A stretch of DNA of 14,905 nucleotides. It comes from Rhodospirillales bacterium. GTDB taxonomy: Bacteria > Pseudomonadota > Alphaproteobacteria > Acetobacterales > Acetobacteraceae. Below the pieces are notes generated by a model. That model saw only the letters and a list, made by a program, of their open reading frames with translations. It made no database searches and had not been told where the DNA came from. The stretch spans positions 1-14,905 of the forward strand of contig JAGWOU010000011.1 in the NCBI GenBank assembly GCA_028870815.1, read 5' to 3'. Below are positions 1 to 6,924 of this stretch, piece after piece; the first letter of the stretch is position 1, and each line of letters begins with the position of its first letter. Both the position numbers and the translations under genes were made by a program.

Positions 1-861
1 GGGGGCCAGAAAATCGCCATCGGCCATCATATGCACGGCCTGGAAGGCGAAACGCTTATCCTCCCCCTCATAGGCAAGAATGCCCTTGGTGCGCAGAATA
101 TTCTGCCCCTGGGTTTGCAGGATATGGCCAATCCAGGCGTTAAACTTTTCGGATGAAAGCGGCTTGTCCGTGCTGATGCTGATGGAGGTCAGATGCTCGT
201 TATGGGTGTGGCTGTCTTCCTCCAGGAAATCCGGCACGTTGGTGAGCACGCGCTTCAGATCGAACGCGCCAAGGCCAAGCAATTGGTCCGCCGGCACATC
301 GCCCTTGGTGGAGGTTTTGATCTCGGCATAGGGGTTGATGGATTTGATCCGTGCCTTCACGGTTTCAAGCTCGTCCTGGCTCACCAGGTCCAGCTTGTTC
401 AGCACGATCACATCCGCGAAGGCGACCTGATCCTCTGCTTCGGGGCTATCTTCCAGCCTGGTGAGGAAATGTTTGGCATCCACCACCGTCACCACGGCAT
501 CCAGCCGGGTTTTGGCTTTCACGTCTTCGTCCACGAAGAAGGTCTGCGCCACCGGGGCGGGGTTGGCGAGGCCGGTGGTCTCCACGATGATGCCGTCCAG
601 CTTGCCGGAGCGCTTCATCAACCCGCCGATGATGCGGATAAGGTCGCCGCGCACCGTGCAGCAGATGCAGCCGTTATTCATCTCGAACACTTCCTCGTCG
701 GAATCCACCACGAGGTCGTTATCTACGCCCAGCTCACCGAATTCGTTGATGACGACGGCGTATTTCTTGCCATGCGTGCCGGTGAGAATGTTGTTGAGCA
801 AGGTGGTTTTACCGGCACCCAGATAGCCGGTGAGGACGGTGACGGGAACGAGATCGGACAT
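1..861 (-). CDS. CobW-family (COG0523) GTPase / metallochaperone, partial at C-terminus
   Basis: G3E P-loop GTPase of the CobW/YjiA/ZNG1 group. These proteins use GTP hydrolysis to deliver a metal, often zinc or cobalt, to client enzymes in the cytoplasm. The ATG is at 859-861 and the frame stays open to base 1, giving 287 residues; the C-terminal end lies outside the window. Visible motifs are Walker A GYLGAGKTT (residues 12-20), the metal-binding CxCC as CICC (65-68), ETTG (94-97) and the guanine-specificity motif NKLD (155-158). A short His-rich stretch (His 218, 220, 223) joins the G domain to the start of the CobW C-terminal domain. It lies 46 bases downstream of a glycosyltransferase on the same strand. 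I see no Zur-like palindrome in that gap and only a weak Shine-Dalgarno, so regulation is unclear. The family assignment is firm; the metal and client cannot be read from the sequence. Confidence 0.93.
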   Translation of the reverse strand, partial: MSDLVPVTVLTGYLGAGKTTLLNNILTGTHGKKYAVVINEFGELGVDNDLVVDSDEEVFEMNNGCICCTVRGDLIRIIGGLMKRSGKLDGIIVETTGLANPAPVAQTFFVDEDVKAKTRLDAVVTVVDAKHFLTRLEDSPEAEDQVAFADVIVLNKLDLVSQDELETVKARIKSINPYAEIKTSTKGDVPADQLLGLGAFDLKRVLTNVPDFLEEDSHTHNEHLTSISISTDKPLSSEKFNAWIGHILQTQGQNILRTKGILAYEGEDKRFAFQAVHMMADGDFLAP

Positions 862-907
862 TTGCAATTACCCAAAAATTTCTGAATTCGGGGACAGGAT
901 TTAACGC

Positions 908-1936
908 TTAAACCCCATCCCGCAAGGCTTGCAGGCGCGGGGCGATGGCAGGGGTGAAAAATTCGCGGGCGCGGGCGCGTCCGGCTTCGGTCAGGGCTTC
1001 GCGTGCGGCGGCATCCTTCGCCAGCACCACCAGCGCCTCCGCCAGCGCATCCGCATTGCCGGGCGGGGTGTAAAGCGCGGCCTCTCCCGCAACCTCCCGC
1101 AAACCACCCTGGCCGGTGGTGATGAGTGCGGCACCCGTGGCCATGGCCTCCAGCGCGGTGAGGCCAAAGGGTTCCGCCCAGCGGCTGGGCACCACCACGA
1201 TGGCGGCGCGGTTCATCGCTTCCAGTACGGCTTGGTGCGGCAGCGGGCCATGAAACGTGAGTCCGGCTTTTCGGGCGGCTTCGCGCTGGGTGATGAAATA
1301 GCGGGATTCGGGACTGTTGGGGCCGAACCTGTTGCCGCCGATCATCTCCGCCCGCCAGCCCGGCAGGCCCGGCAGGGCTTTGGCGCAGGCGGCGATGAAG
1401 ATATCCGGCCCTTTATCCGCCACGATCCGTCCGGCGAACAGGATGACGGGCTGTTTCTCAACCGGGGCGGGCAGTTCGTCCGGGCCGAGCGGGTTGGGCA
1501 GCATTTCCGGCCCTTCGGCTAGCCCTTGCGCGTACCGCCCAGCCAGATAATCCGAAACGCAGATAACCCGGTGCAACAGCTTCAGCGCCAGGCGCCGCCC
1601 CAGCCGCGTGCGCAGGCCGCGCATGGTGAGCGGGTCGTTATGCAGGAACAGCAGCACCTTTGCCTGGGGAAACAGCAGCGCCAGAGCCATGGCCCAGCGC
1701 GGCTTCTGATGCACCTCGATCACCTTTGGGCGCAACTGCCGCAAGGCTCGCACAAGCTGGAGAAACCCGCCCGCCCGCTGAAACGCGATGCCCGGAAACG
1801 TGCCGCCCGAATCATGCCCCAGCACCACGGCCCCCGGCAGCGCCAGGGCGAAACGCCGCACCACCAGGGCGATGGCCCCCGCCGCTTCTGGCGTGAAGGA
1901 TTCGCGCGGCGGCAGGATGATGGCGGTTTCAGCCAT
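908..1936 (-). CDS. GT4-family glycosyltransferase
   Basis: Retaining GT-B glycosyltransferase of family GT4, 342 residues, probably transferring a sugar from a nucleotide-sugar donor to a growing surface glycan on the cytoplasmic face of the membrane. The C-terminal donor-binding half has the typical FAGRIVADKG strand-loop (167-176) and a full E-x7-E motif (Glu255 and Glu263, in EPFGLTALE). The N-terminal acceptor half has a plausible HND (99-101) and ends at PNP (147-149). Its ATG at 1934-1936 sits inside the end of the upstream membrane-protein gene: the two overlap by 8 bases (ATGGCTGA), which implies translational coupling. It is the last gene of the glycan cluster. Donor and acceptor sugars are unknown. 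The family call is secure. Confidence 0.9.
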   Translation of the reverse strand: MAETAIILPPRESFTPEAAGAIALVVRRFALALPGAVVLGHDSGGTFPGIAFQRAGGFLQLVRALRQLRPKVIEVHQKPRWAMALALLFPQAKVLLFLHNDPLTMRGLRTRLGRRLALKLLHRVICVSDYLAGRYAQGLAEGPEMLPNPLGPDELPAPVEKQPVILFAGRIVADKGPDIFIAACAKALPGLPGWRAEMIGGNRFGPNSPESRYFITQREAARKAGLTFHGPLPHQAVLEAMNRAAIVVVPSRWAEPFGLTALEAMATGAALITTGQGGLREVAGEAALYTPPGNADALAEALVVLAKDAAAREALTEAGRARAREFFTPAIAPRLQALRDGV

Positions 1937-3218
1937 TATCCCGCTTCATGGCGAGGCCGAGGCCAAGCAGGAAGAACAGCCAGCCGAGCATATAGAGGGT
2001 TGGGAATTCATCCGTGGAGCCGATGGGCCAGAGATAGGTAACAACGGCGATGAACAGCGCGACCTGCATCGGCGCGCGCTGGCGCCACAACCCCGCCGCC
2101 ATTTCCTTCAGCCACCAGAACGCCAGCAGCACGAACAGCACCAGCCCCGGTACCCCGGCATCGGTGAAGGATTGGATGTAGTAGTTATGTGGGTGCAGAT
2201 TGCAGGCGCCGAGCGCCAACTGGGTTGGCGGGATGTTGAGCGCCGGGATGCCGCCATTGAAACGCGGCTCCGGGCATAAGTCCCGGAAGCCATTATAGCC
2301 CCAGCCATGCCAGGGGGATTGCGCGCCCATCAGCGTGGCGCGGGTGTAAAGCTCGCCATAGGGGCTTTGGGAAAAATGGCTCATATTCTTGTCCGTCTCG
2401 CCCACCAGCTTGGCATGGGTGCCGGGGGAGAGAACGGGCGAAGCCAGCAGGAACGCCGCCGAGACGATGATGGCGATGGCCGCCGGCAGCCGCAGCCGGG
2501 GCAGGAAGAACGCGGCGATGACCAGCCCCAGCCCGGTGAGCGCCACGCCCATGCGCTGGCCGATGAGCACGGAGGTGAGGATGCCCGCCACCGCCACGGC
2601 CAGGCCAAGCACATAGCGCGGCACGCGGGGGGAGGCGAGCAGCGCCGCCACCGCCGGCAGCATCGCCGGGTAGAGAATATGCGTGTAGAGCGCGCCGGCG
2701 CGGGGTTTCCAGAACGGGCCGGTGAGGGAACCGTCCACCCAGCGCGGATCGCCGAAGATGTTGTGCCCGATGAGATATTGCTGCCAGGATTCAATAGCGA
2801 TCCAGAAGGCCGAGAGCATCAGGGCCCAGCCTGCCCAGCGGCGGCTTTCCCGGCTGGCCAGCACCCAATGCTGCAAGGCGGCGGTGAACAGGATGAGGCG
2901 GATGACGACGAGGGCCTGGCCGAAGCCCATATTCCATCCGGCCGAGCCAAACCCGGGCCAGGGCAGCGGGGTGGAGCAAAGCAGCAGCCAGAGCCACCAG
3001 ATGAGGGCGATTTTCATCCAGCCCTGGCGCGCCCAGGAAAAATCCCGGGTCCTGAAGCTATGGGCGAGGAACAGCACATCTGTCACCGCGATGCAGATCT
3101 CCGCGAGCACGAAGGCGTGCAGCAGCCCCAGCGGCACCAGTAGCGTGGCGATGAGCGCGAGGCGGTGCAGCGCCTTATCGCGCAAGGCTTTGGTCCAGAA
3201 TGGTTTGGTAGGCTTCAA
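1929..3218 (-). CDS. O-antigen ligase / Wzy-like polymerase, multi-pass membrane protein
   Basis: Inner-membrane protein of the O-antigen ligase/polymerase superfamily (Wzy_C/WaaL type), 429 residues. Members join or polymerise lipid-linked glycans in the periplasm. I can trace about 12 hydrophobic segments, from residues ~18-36 to ~408-424, and one large soluble loop (~262-354). That loop carries the family hallmark NLHPHNYYIQ (340-349; His342 and His344) just before a membrane segment. GQRMGV (220-225) resembles the arginine-containing motif of the family. It lies between two GT4 genes, overlapping the upstream one by 44 bases and the downstream one by 8. The longest frame starts at TTG 3216-3218 with no clear Shine-Dalgarno; TTG at 3183-3185 is an alternative that would cut the upstream overlap to 11 bases. 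Ligase and polymerase activity cannot be told apart from sequence alone. Confidence 0.85.
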   Translation of the reverse strand: MKPTKPFWTKALRDKALHRLALIATLLVPLGLLHAFVLAEICIAVTDVLFLAHSFRTRDFSWARQGWMKIALIWWLWLLLCSTPLPWPGFGSAGWNMGFGQALVVIRLILFTAALQHWVLASRESRRWAGWALMLSAFWIAIESWQQYLIGHNIFGDPRWVDGSLTGPFWKPRAGALYTHILYPAMLPAVAALLASPRVPRYVLGLAVAVAGILTSVLIGQRMGVALTGLGLVIAAFFLPRLRLPAAIAIIVSAAFLLASPVLSPGTHAKLVGETDKNMSHFSQSPYGELYTRATLMGAQSPWHGWGYNGFRDLCPEPRFNGGIPALNIPPTQLALGACNLHPHNYYIQSFTDAGVPGLVLFVLLAFWWLKEMAAGLWRQRAPMQVALFIAVVTYLWPIGSTDEFPTLYMLGWLFFLLGLGLAMKRDNG

Positions 3219-4218
3219 GCATGGTTCGTGTCACCGCCTCGCGGGTAAAATTCGAAAGATATTCCGCATGGCCCGTCTGGGCGATGCGGTGGCGCAAATC
3301 CGGGTTGTCCAGCACGGCGCGGATGGCGGCGGCAAGGGCGGGCGGGTTGTCGGCTGGCACCAGCATGCCGTTCTCGCCATCGCGGATGGTGGCGCGGGGG
3401 CCATCCGACTCGCAGGCGATGAAGGGCGTGGCGGTGGACCAGGCGTCCAGGATCACGGTGCCGAAGGGCTCGTAGCGCGAGGGCAGCAGGCAGATATCCG
3501 CCGCGCGCAGCAGGGCGCCGCGGTCGTTCCGCCAGCCGAGGAAATGCGCCCGTTCCGCGACCCCCAGCTCATTCGCCAGGGTTTTCAGCGCGGCTTCCTC
3601 CGGGCCTGACCCGGCGATCCAGAGATGGCAATCCGGCAGCTGGGCCAGGGCGTGCAAGGCGGTGTCGATGCCCTTCACCTTATGCAGACGGGAAAGGATG
3701 AGCAGGGTTTTAGCCGTCTCGGGTGTGTTGAGAAGGCTGCGGGGAATGGGTGCGGCGGCCTCAACCGAGGGGAAGGTGGGGACATAAAACGCCGTGCCGG
3801 GTTTGGCGCCGCTTTCATAGGCGTGGCGCGCAAGGTCCGGCGTGACGCCGATGAAATGCGTGCAGGCGGAGAAATGTTTCTGCTGCTCCTCGTAATCCCC
3901 ATACCAGCCGATAATGGCCGGGGCGGCGCCTTTTGGCACGAGGCTGACGGCCCGGCGCATCCAGCAATGGATGATGTCGGGCTTATACTCACGGATGAGG
4001 GCATTGAGCCGCCAGCGTTGCAGCGGGCGGATTGGATTGGCCAGCACCGAAGGCGCCATGGCGAGCCCCGCCTGTTGCAGCTCCGCGAAGCGCGGGGCGG
4101 TGGGGCGCATGACGATGCGCTGCGTCAGCCCGGCCTCATGCAAAGAGAGCATGATATCCGTGGAATAAAGCTCGGCGCCGCCATTCTTGTTCCCGGCCAT
4201 GATCTGGAGGACCCGCAT
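3175..4218 (-). CDS. GT4-family glycosyltransferase, first gene of the glycan cluster
   Basis: GT-B glycosyltransferase, 347 residues, likely adding a sugar to a surface glycan at the cytoplasmic membrane face. Visible motifs are the N-terminal glycine loop with GGAE (13-16), the donor-domain strand SRLHKVKG (176-183), GSGP (203-206) and EPFG (250-253). The usual second glutamate of E-x7-E is an aspartate here (Asp258), a conservative but notable change. The ATG at 4216-4218 is preceded by GGAG (complement of 4224-4227) with a 5-base spacer, supporting this start. The 3' end overlaps the membrane protein gene by 44 bases. phaC ends 45 bases upstream with no hairpin terminator in between, so read-through from phaC is possible. 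Sugar specificity is unknown. Confidence 0.9.
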   Translation of the reverse strand: MRVLQIMAGNKNGGAELYSTDIMLSLHEAGLTQRIVMRPTAPRFAELQQAGLAMAPSVLANPIRPLQRWRLNALIREYKPDIIHCWMRRAVSLVPKGAAPAIIGWYGDYEEQQKHFSACTHFIGVTPDLARHAYESGAKPGTAFYVPTFPSVEAAAPIPRSLLNTPETAKTLLILSRLHKVKGIDTALHALAQLPDCHLWIAGSGPEEAALKTLANELGVAERAHFLGWRNDRGALLRAADICLLPSRYEPFGTVILDAWSTATPFIACESDGPRATIRDGENGMLVPADNPPALAAAIRAVLDNPDLRHRIAQTGHAEYLSNFTREAVTRTMLEAYQTILDQSLAR

Positions 4219-4263
4219 GGGCGCTCCGTTAGACGGTTACGGGCAGGCGGGCAATCTGGCCGA

Positions 4264-6066
4264 TTAGCTCTTCACCCGCACATATTCGCCCGGCGCGTCC
4301 TCGATGGCCTTGAAGCCGCGCGCCTTGCCGGGCTCCCGGGCCGGAACCCTCTCGCTATTCTGCGCCGTGGCCCAGCGGTGCCAATCCGGCCACCAGGAGC
4401 CGCCCATCTCCGTGGCGCCCTGGAACCATTCATCCGGGCTTTCCGGCATGTCCTGGTTGATGAAATGGTTGTATTTGCCGCCTTCCGGCGGGTTGACCAC
4501 GCCCGCGATATGGCCCGAGGCCGCCAGCACGAAACGCACCTTGCCGCCGAAATTGCGCGACCCCTTATAGGTGCTGGCCCAGGGCGCGATGTGGTCTTCC
4601 CGGCAGGAGAGGAAATAGCAGGGTATTTTGACCTGGGAGAGATCCACCGGCACGTCCTTCAAGGAAATGCCGCCTGGAATGCTGAGCAGGTTCTTCTGGT
4701 ACATGTTGCGGAGATAGAATGAATGCATTGCCGCCGGCATGCGGGTGGAATCGCAGTTCCAGTATAGCAGGTCGAAGGGAAATGGCTCCTGCCCAAGCAG
4801 GTAGTTGTTCACCACGAAGCTCCAGATGAGGTCGTTGGCGCGGAGCATGTTGAAAGTGTTCGCCATCTCGCCGCCTTCCAGATAGCCGCGCTTGCTCATC
4901 CTCTCCTCGATGGAGGAAAGCTGTTCCTCGTCGATGAAGATGCCGAGCTCTCCGGCGTCGGAGAAATCCGTGAGGGTGACCAGGAAGGTGGCGGAGGCGA
5001 TGCGTTCATCGCCCTTGGCGGCCATGTAGCCCAGGGTGGAGGCCAGCAGCGTGCCGCCCAGGCAATAGCCGATGGCGTTGATCTGATGTTGCTTGGTGAT
5101 TTTCTCGATCGCGTCCAGCGCCGCCAGCACGCCCTCGGTCATGTAATCGTCGAAATTCTTGTCCGCCAGATGCTCGTCCGGGTTTACCCAGCTGACCATG
5201 AACACGGTGTGGCCCTGGGAGACGAGCCAGCGCACCAGCGAGTTCTTGGGCCGCAGGTCGAGGATGTAGAATTTATTGATCCAGGGCGGCAGGATGAGCA
5301 GCGGGCGGGCGAGAGCCTGCTCGGTGGTGGGGCTGTACTGGATAAGCTGCATCAGCTCGTTCTGATAGACCACCTTGCCGGGGGAGACAGCGATGTTCTC
5401 GCCCACGTTGAAGGCCTCTGTGTCGGTCATCTTGATGCGCAGATTGCCGCGCCCGTGCTCCAGATCGTTGAGCAGGTTGTTGAGGCCGCGCACCAGATTC
5501 TCGCCGCCAGTCTCGCGGGTTTTGCGCAGCACCTCGGGGTTGGTGAGGGCGAAATTGCTGGGGCTGAGCGCGTTGATGAACTGGCGGGCATAGAAATCCA
5601 CCTTTTGCGCGGTTTTCGGGTCCAGCCCGTCCACCTGGGTGACCACGTCGTTGATATAGCGCGCGGAAAGCAGGTAGCTCTGCTTGATGAAGTCGAAAAT
5701 CTCGTTCTGGCGCCAGGCGGGGTCGGCGAATCGTTTGTCCTTCGGGTCATGCGCGATGACCGGCTCAGGTTCCTCGCCGGAGATGATGCGCCGCGCCGTG
5801 TTGTTCCATAAGGTCATGTAGTCCCGCCACAGGCCGATCTGCGCCTCCATCAGATGCGAGGGGTTGGCGAGCAGCTTGGTGGTCATCGCCATGAAAGCGC
5901 TGCTGATGTTCAGCGGGTCCATCTGGATGCCTTCGGCGGCCTGGCGCTTCATCCATTCCGCCACCAGCTTCTGGCTGCGCGCGGCGATATCCGCCATGGA
6001 CCGGCTGAGCGCCCCCGCATCGGGCAGCTTGATATCAGGGTCCTTGGGCGGCATGGGCGCATTCAT
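4264..6066 (-). CDS. phaC: Class I poly(3-hydroxyalkanoate) synthase
   Basis: Cytoplasmic, granule-associated polymerase that condenses (R)-3-hydroxyacyl-CoA, usually 3-hydroxybutyryl-CoA, into storage polyester. It has 600 residues, close to the roughly 590 of the Ralstonia class I enzyme. The N-terminal region (~1-220) matches PhaC_N and an alpha/beta-hydrolase fold follows. The lipase-like box is GYCLGG with nucleophile Cys335; Asp491 (in CREDHIAPW) and His519 (in ASGHIAG) complete the triad in the expected order and spacing. PWINKFYILDL (261-271) is also typical. The ATG at 6064-6066 has AAGGA (complement of 6076-6080) 9 bases upstream. It is divergent from a lipoprotein gene. No phaA, phaB, phaR or phasin gene is in the window, so monomer supply must be encoded elsewhere. 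Very confident. Confidence 0.98.
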   Translation of the reverse strand: MNAPMPPKDPDIKLPDAGALSRSMADIAARSQKLVAEWMKRQAAEGIQMDPLNISSAFMAMTTKLLANPSHLMEAQIGLWRDYMTLWNNTARRIISGEEPEPVIAHDPKDKRFADPAWRQNEIFDFIKQSYLLSARYINDVVTQVDGLDPKTAQKVDFYARQFINALSPSNFALTNPEVLRKTRETGGENLVRGLNNLLNDLEHGRGNLRIKMTDTEAFNVGENIAVSPGKVVYQNELMQLIQYSPTTEQALARPLLILPPWINKFYILDLRPKNSLVRWLVSQGHTVFMVSWVNPDEHLADKNFDDYMTEGVLAALDAIEKITKQHQINAIGYCLGGTLLASTLGYMAAKGDERIASATFLVTLTDFSDAGELGIFIDEEQLSSIEERMSKRGYLEGGEMANTFNMLRANDLIWSFVVNNYLLGQEPFPFDLLYWNCDSTRMPAAMHSFYLRNMYQKNLLSIPGGISLKDVPVDLSQVKIPCYFLSCREDHIAPWASTYKGSRNFGGKVRFVLAASGHIAGVVNPPEGGKYNHFINQDMPESPDEWFQGATEMGGSWWPDWHRWATAQNSERVPAREPGKARGFKAIEDAPGEYVRVKS

Positions 6067-6157
6067 GGCAGGCGATCCTTTCCGAGGCGGCTATTCTCAG
6101 GCAAAATGACCGGCACGCGCGGTGCTTCGCGCCGGTGTGGTTTTAGAGAGGAATGGG
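6067..6157. promoter_or_regulatory. Divergent intergenic region between phaC and the lipoprotein gene
   Basis: These 91 bases must hold the 5' signals of both phaC (minus) and the lipoprotein gene (plus), because the genes diverge. They contain an imperfect inverted repeat: ACCGGC (6109-6114) with GCCGGT (6131-6136), extended inward by GCG (6117-6119) pairing with CGC (6128-6130) after a two-base bulge. It could be an operator or a hairpin in the lipoprotein leader. No confident -35/-10 pair is visible, so the promoter role is inferred from gene layout. Confidence 0.35.
6145..6152 (+). promoter_or_regulatory. Shine-Dalgarno fixing the lipoprotein start
   Basis: AGAGAGGA lies 5 bases before the ATG at 6158. 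This favours that ATG over an in-frame GTG at 6122, which would add 12 residues in front of an otherwise ideal lipoprotein signal peptide. Confidence 0.75.
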
Positions 6158-6838
6158 ATGTTCGGGCGGCACTTCGCAGCATCATGGTTGATCTTGGCGG
6201 CGACCTCTCTTGGTGGTTGTTCTCAGTCGGTGGGTTTGTACCACAGGATAGAGGGTGGCGCGATTGCGCAAAGCCGGCAAGCCCCGCCGGGCGCTAACCT
6301 GCCTTATCCGAATCTCGCGGATGTGCCGCCGCCGCTGGCCGCCACCCCGCCTGGTTCGCAAGAGGCCATCGCGGCGCAGGCGCGCGGCGGCGTGTCAGCG
6401 CCATCGCCCGGCGCGCTGGCCGGGTTGGCTTTGCCCAGTGCCGTGCCGCCCTTGCCGAAGGTGCCGGGTCTGGCGCTTTCCAACCCGATTTTTACGCCAG
6501 CGCCCCCGAAGCCGCAGGCACCGACGCTCGCCGCCGCGCCGCCGCCAGCCCCGCCGGTGGGCATCGCTTTCGCTCCTGGCTCGGCGCTGTTGCCCTATAG
6601 CCAGACCGGGGCGATTCAAGCCGCCGCTGTGCAACGCGGTGCGGGCCGTGTCCGCGTCTGCGGTTTTGGCGAGGGTTCCATGGCGCTTGCCATTGCCCGG
6701 GCGCAGCGCCTTGCCGATGCGCTGACCGCCGCCGGGGTGCCTGGAAAAAATATTGATATGACTGCCTTTTCAGCCGGCTCTGGCGGGTTTGTGCAGCCAT
6801 ATGGCGCGGCGATGGCGGGGCAGGCGCGCGCCAATTAA
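6158..6838 (+). CDS. Proline-rich outer-membrane lipoprotein with degenerate OmpA-like domain
   Basis: Probable lipoprotein of 226 residues. A short basic N-region and hydrophobic core lead to the lipobox LGGC (18-21); Cys21 would be lipidated and Ser22 at +2 predicts outer-membrane sorting. A long Pro/Ala-rich linker (~42-133) follows. Residues ~135-215 resemble an OmpA-type C-terminal domain: an IAFAPGSALLP strand, the VRVCGFG strand (165-171), a helix with an RA pair (Arg181) and the AAGVPGKNI turn. The canonical GHTD loop is absent and the loop before Arg181 is shorter than in peptidoglycan-binding OmpA domains. The only other cysteine is Cys168. The gene diverges from phaC and precedes the aminotransferase by 86 bases. 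Lipoprotein status is well supported; the OmpA-like relationship is moderate, and peptidoglycan binding is doubtful. Confidence 0.8.
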   Translation: MFGRHFAASWLILAATSLGGCSQSVGLYHRIEGGAIAQSRQAPPGANLPYPNLADVPPPLAATPPGSQEAIAAQARGGVSAPSPGALAGLALPSAVPPLPKVPGLALSNPIFTPAPPKPQAPTLAAAPPPAPPVGIAFAPGSALLPYSQTGAIQAAAVQRGAGRVRVCGFGEGSMALAIARAQRLADALTAAGVPGKNIDMTAFSAGSGGFVQPYGAAMAGQARAN

Positions 6839-6924
6839 AACCCCGGGTACCGGCGTTGTGTCTTTATGGCCGCCGTCATTCGTGTATTGAGCAACCCCAT
6901 CAACCATTCTCGACCGAGTTTAAA

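Noticed and set aside
193..885. 230-residue plus-strand open frame opposite the CobW gene
   Set aside because: The minus strand has Walker A, CxCC and NKLD in one frame. The plus frame is His/Gly-rich with no motif.
2307..3143. 278-residue plus-strand open frame opposite the O-antigen ligase-like gene
   Set aside because: It is Gly/Arg/His/Gln-rich and hydrophilic, the expected complement of a membrane-protein gene in high-GC DNA.
3625..4722. 365-residue plus-strand open frame across the glycosyltransferase and the phaC end
   Set aside because: It crosses two well-supported minus-strand genes and their gap, with no motif of its own.
6843..6853. CCGG-GTA-CCGG palindrome just after the lipoprotein stop, as a terminator
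   Set aside because: The stem is only 4 bp and no T-run follows it, so it is too weak to call.
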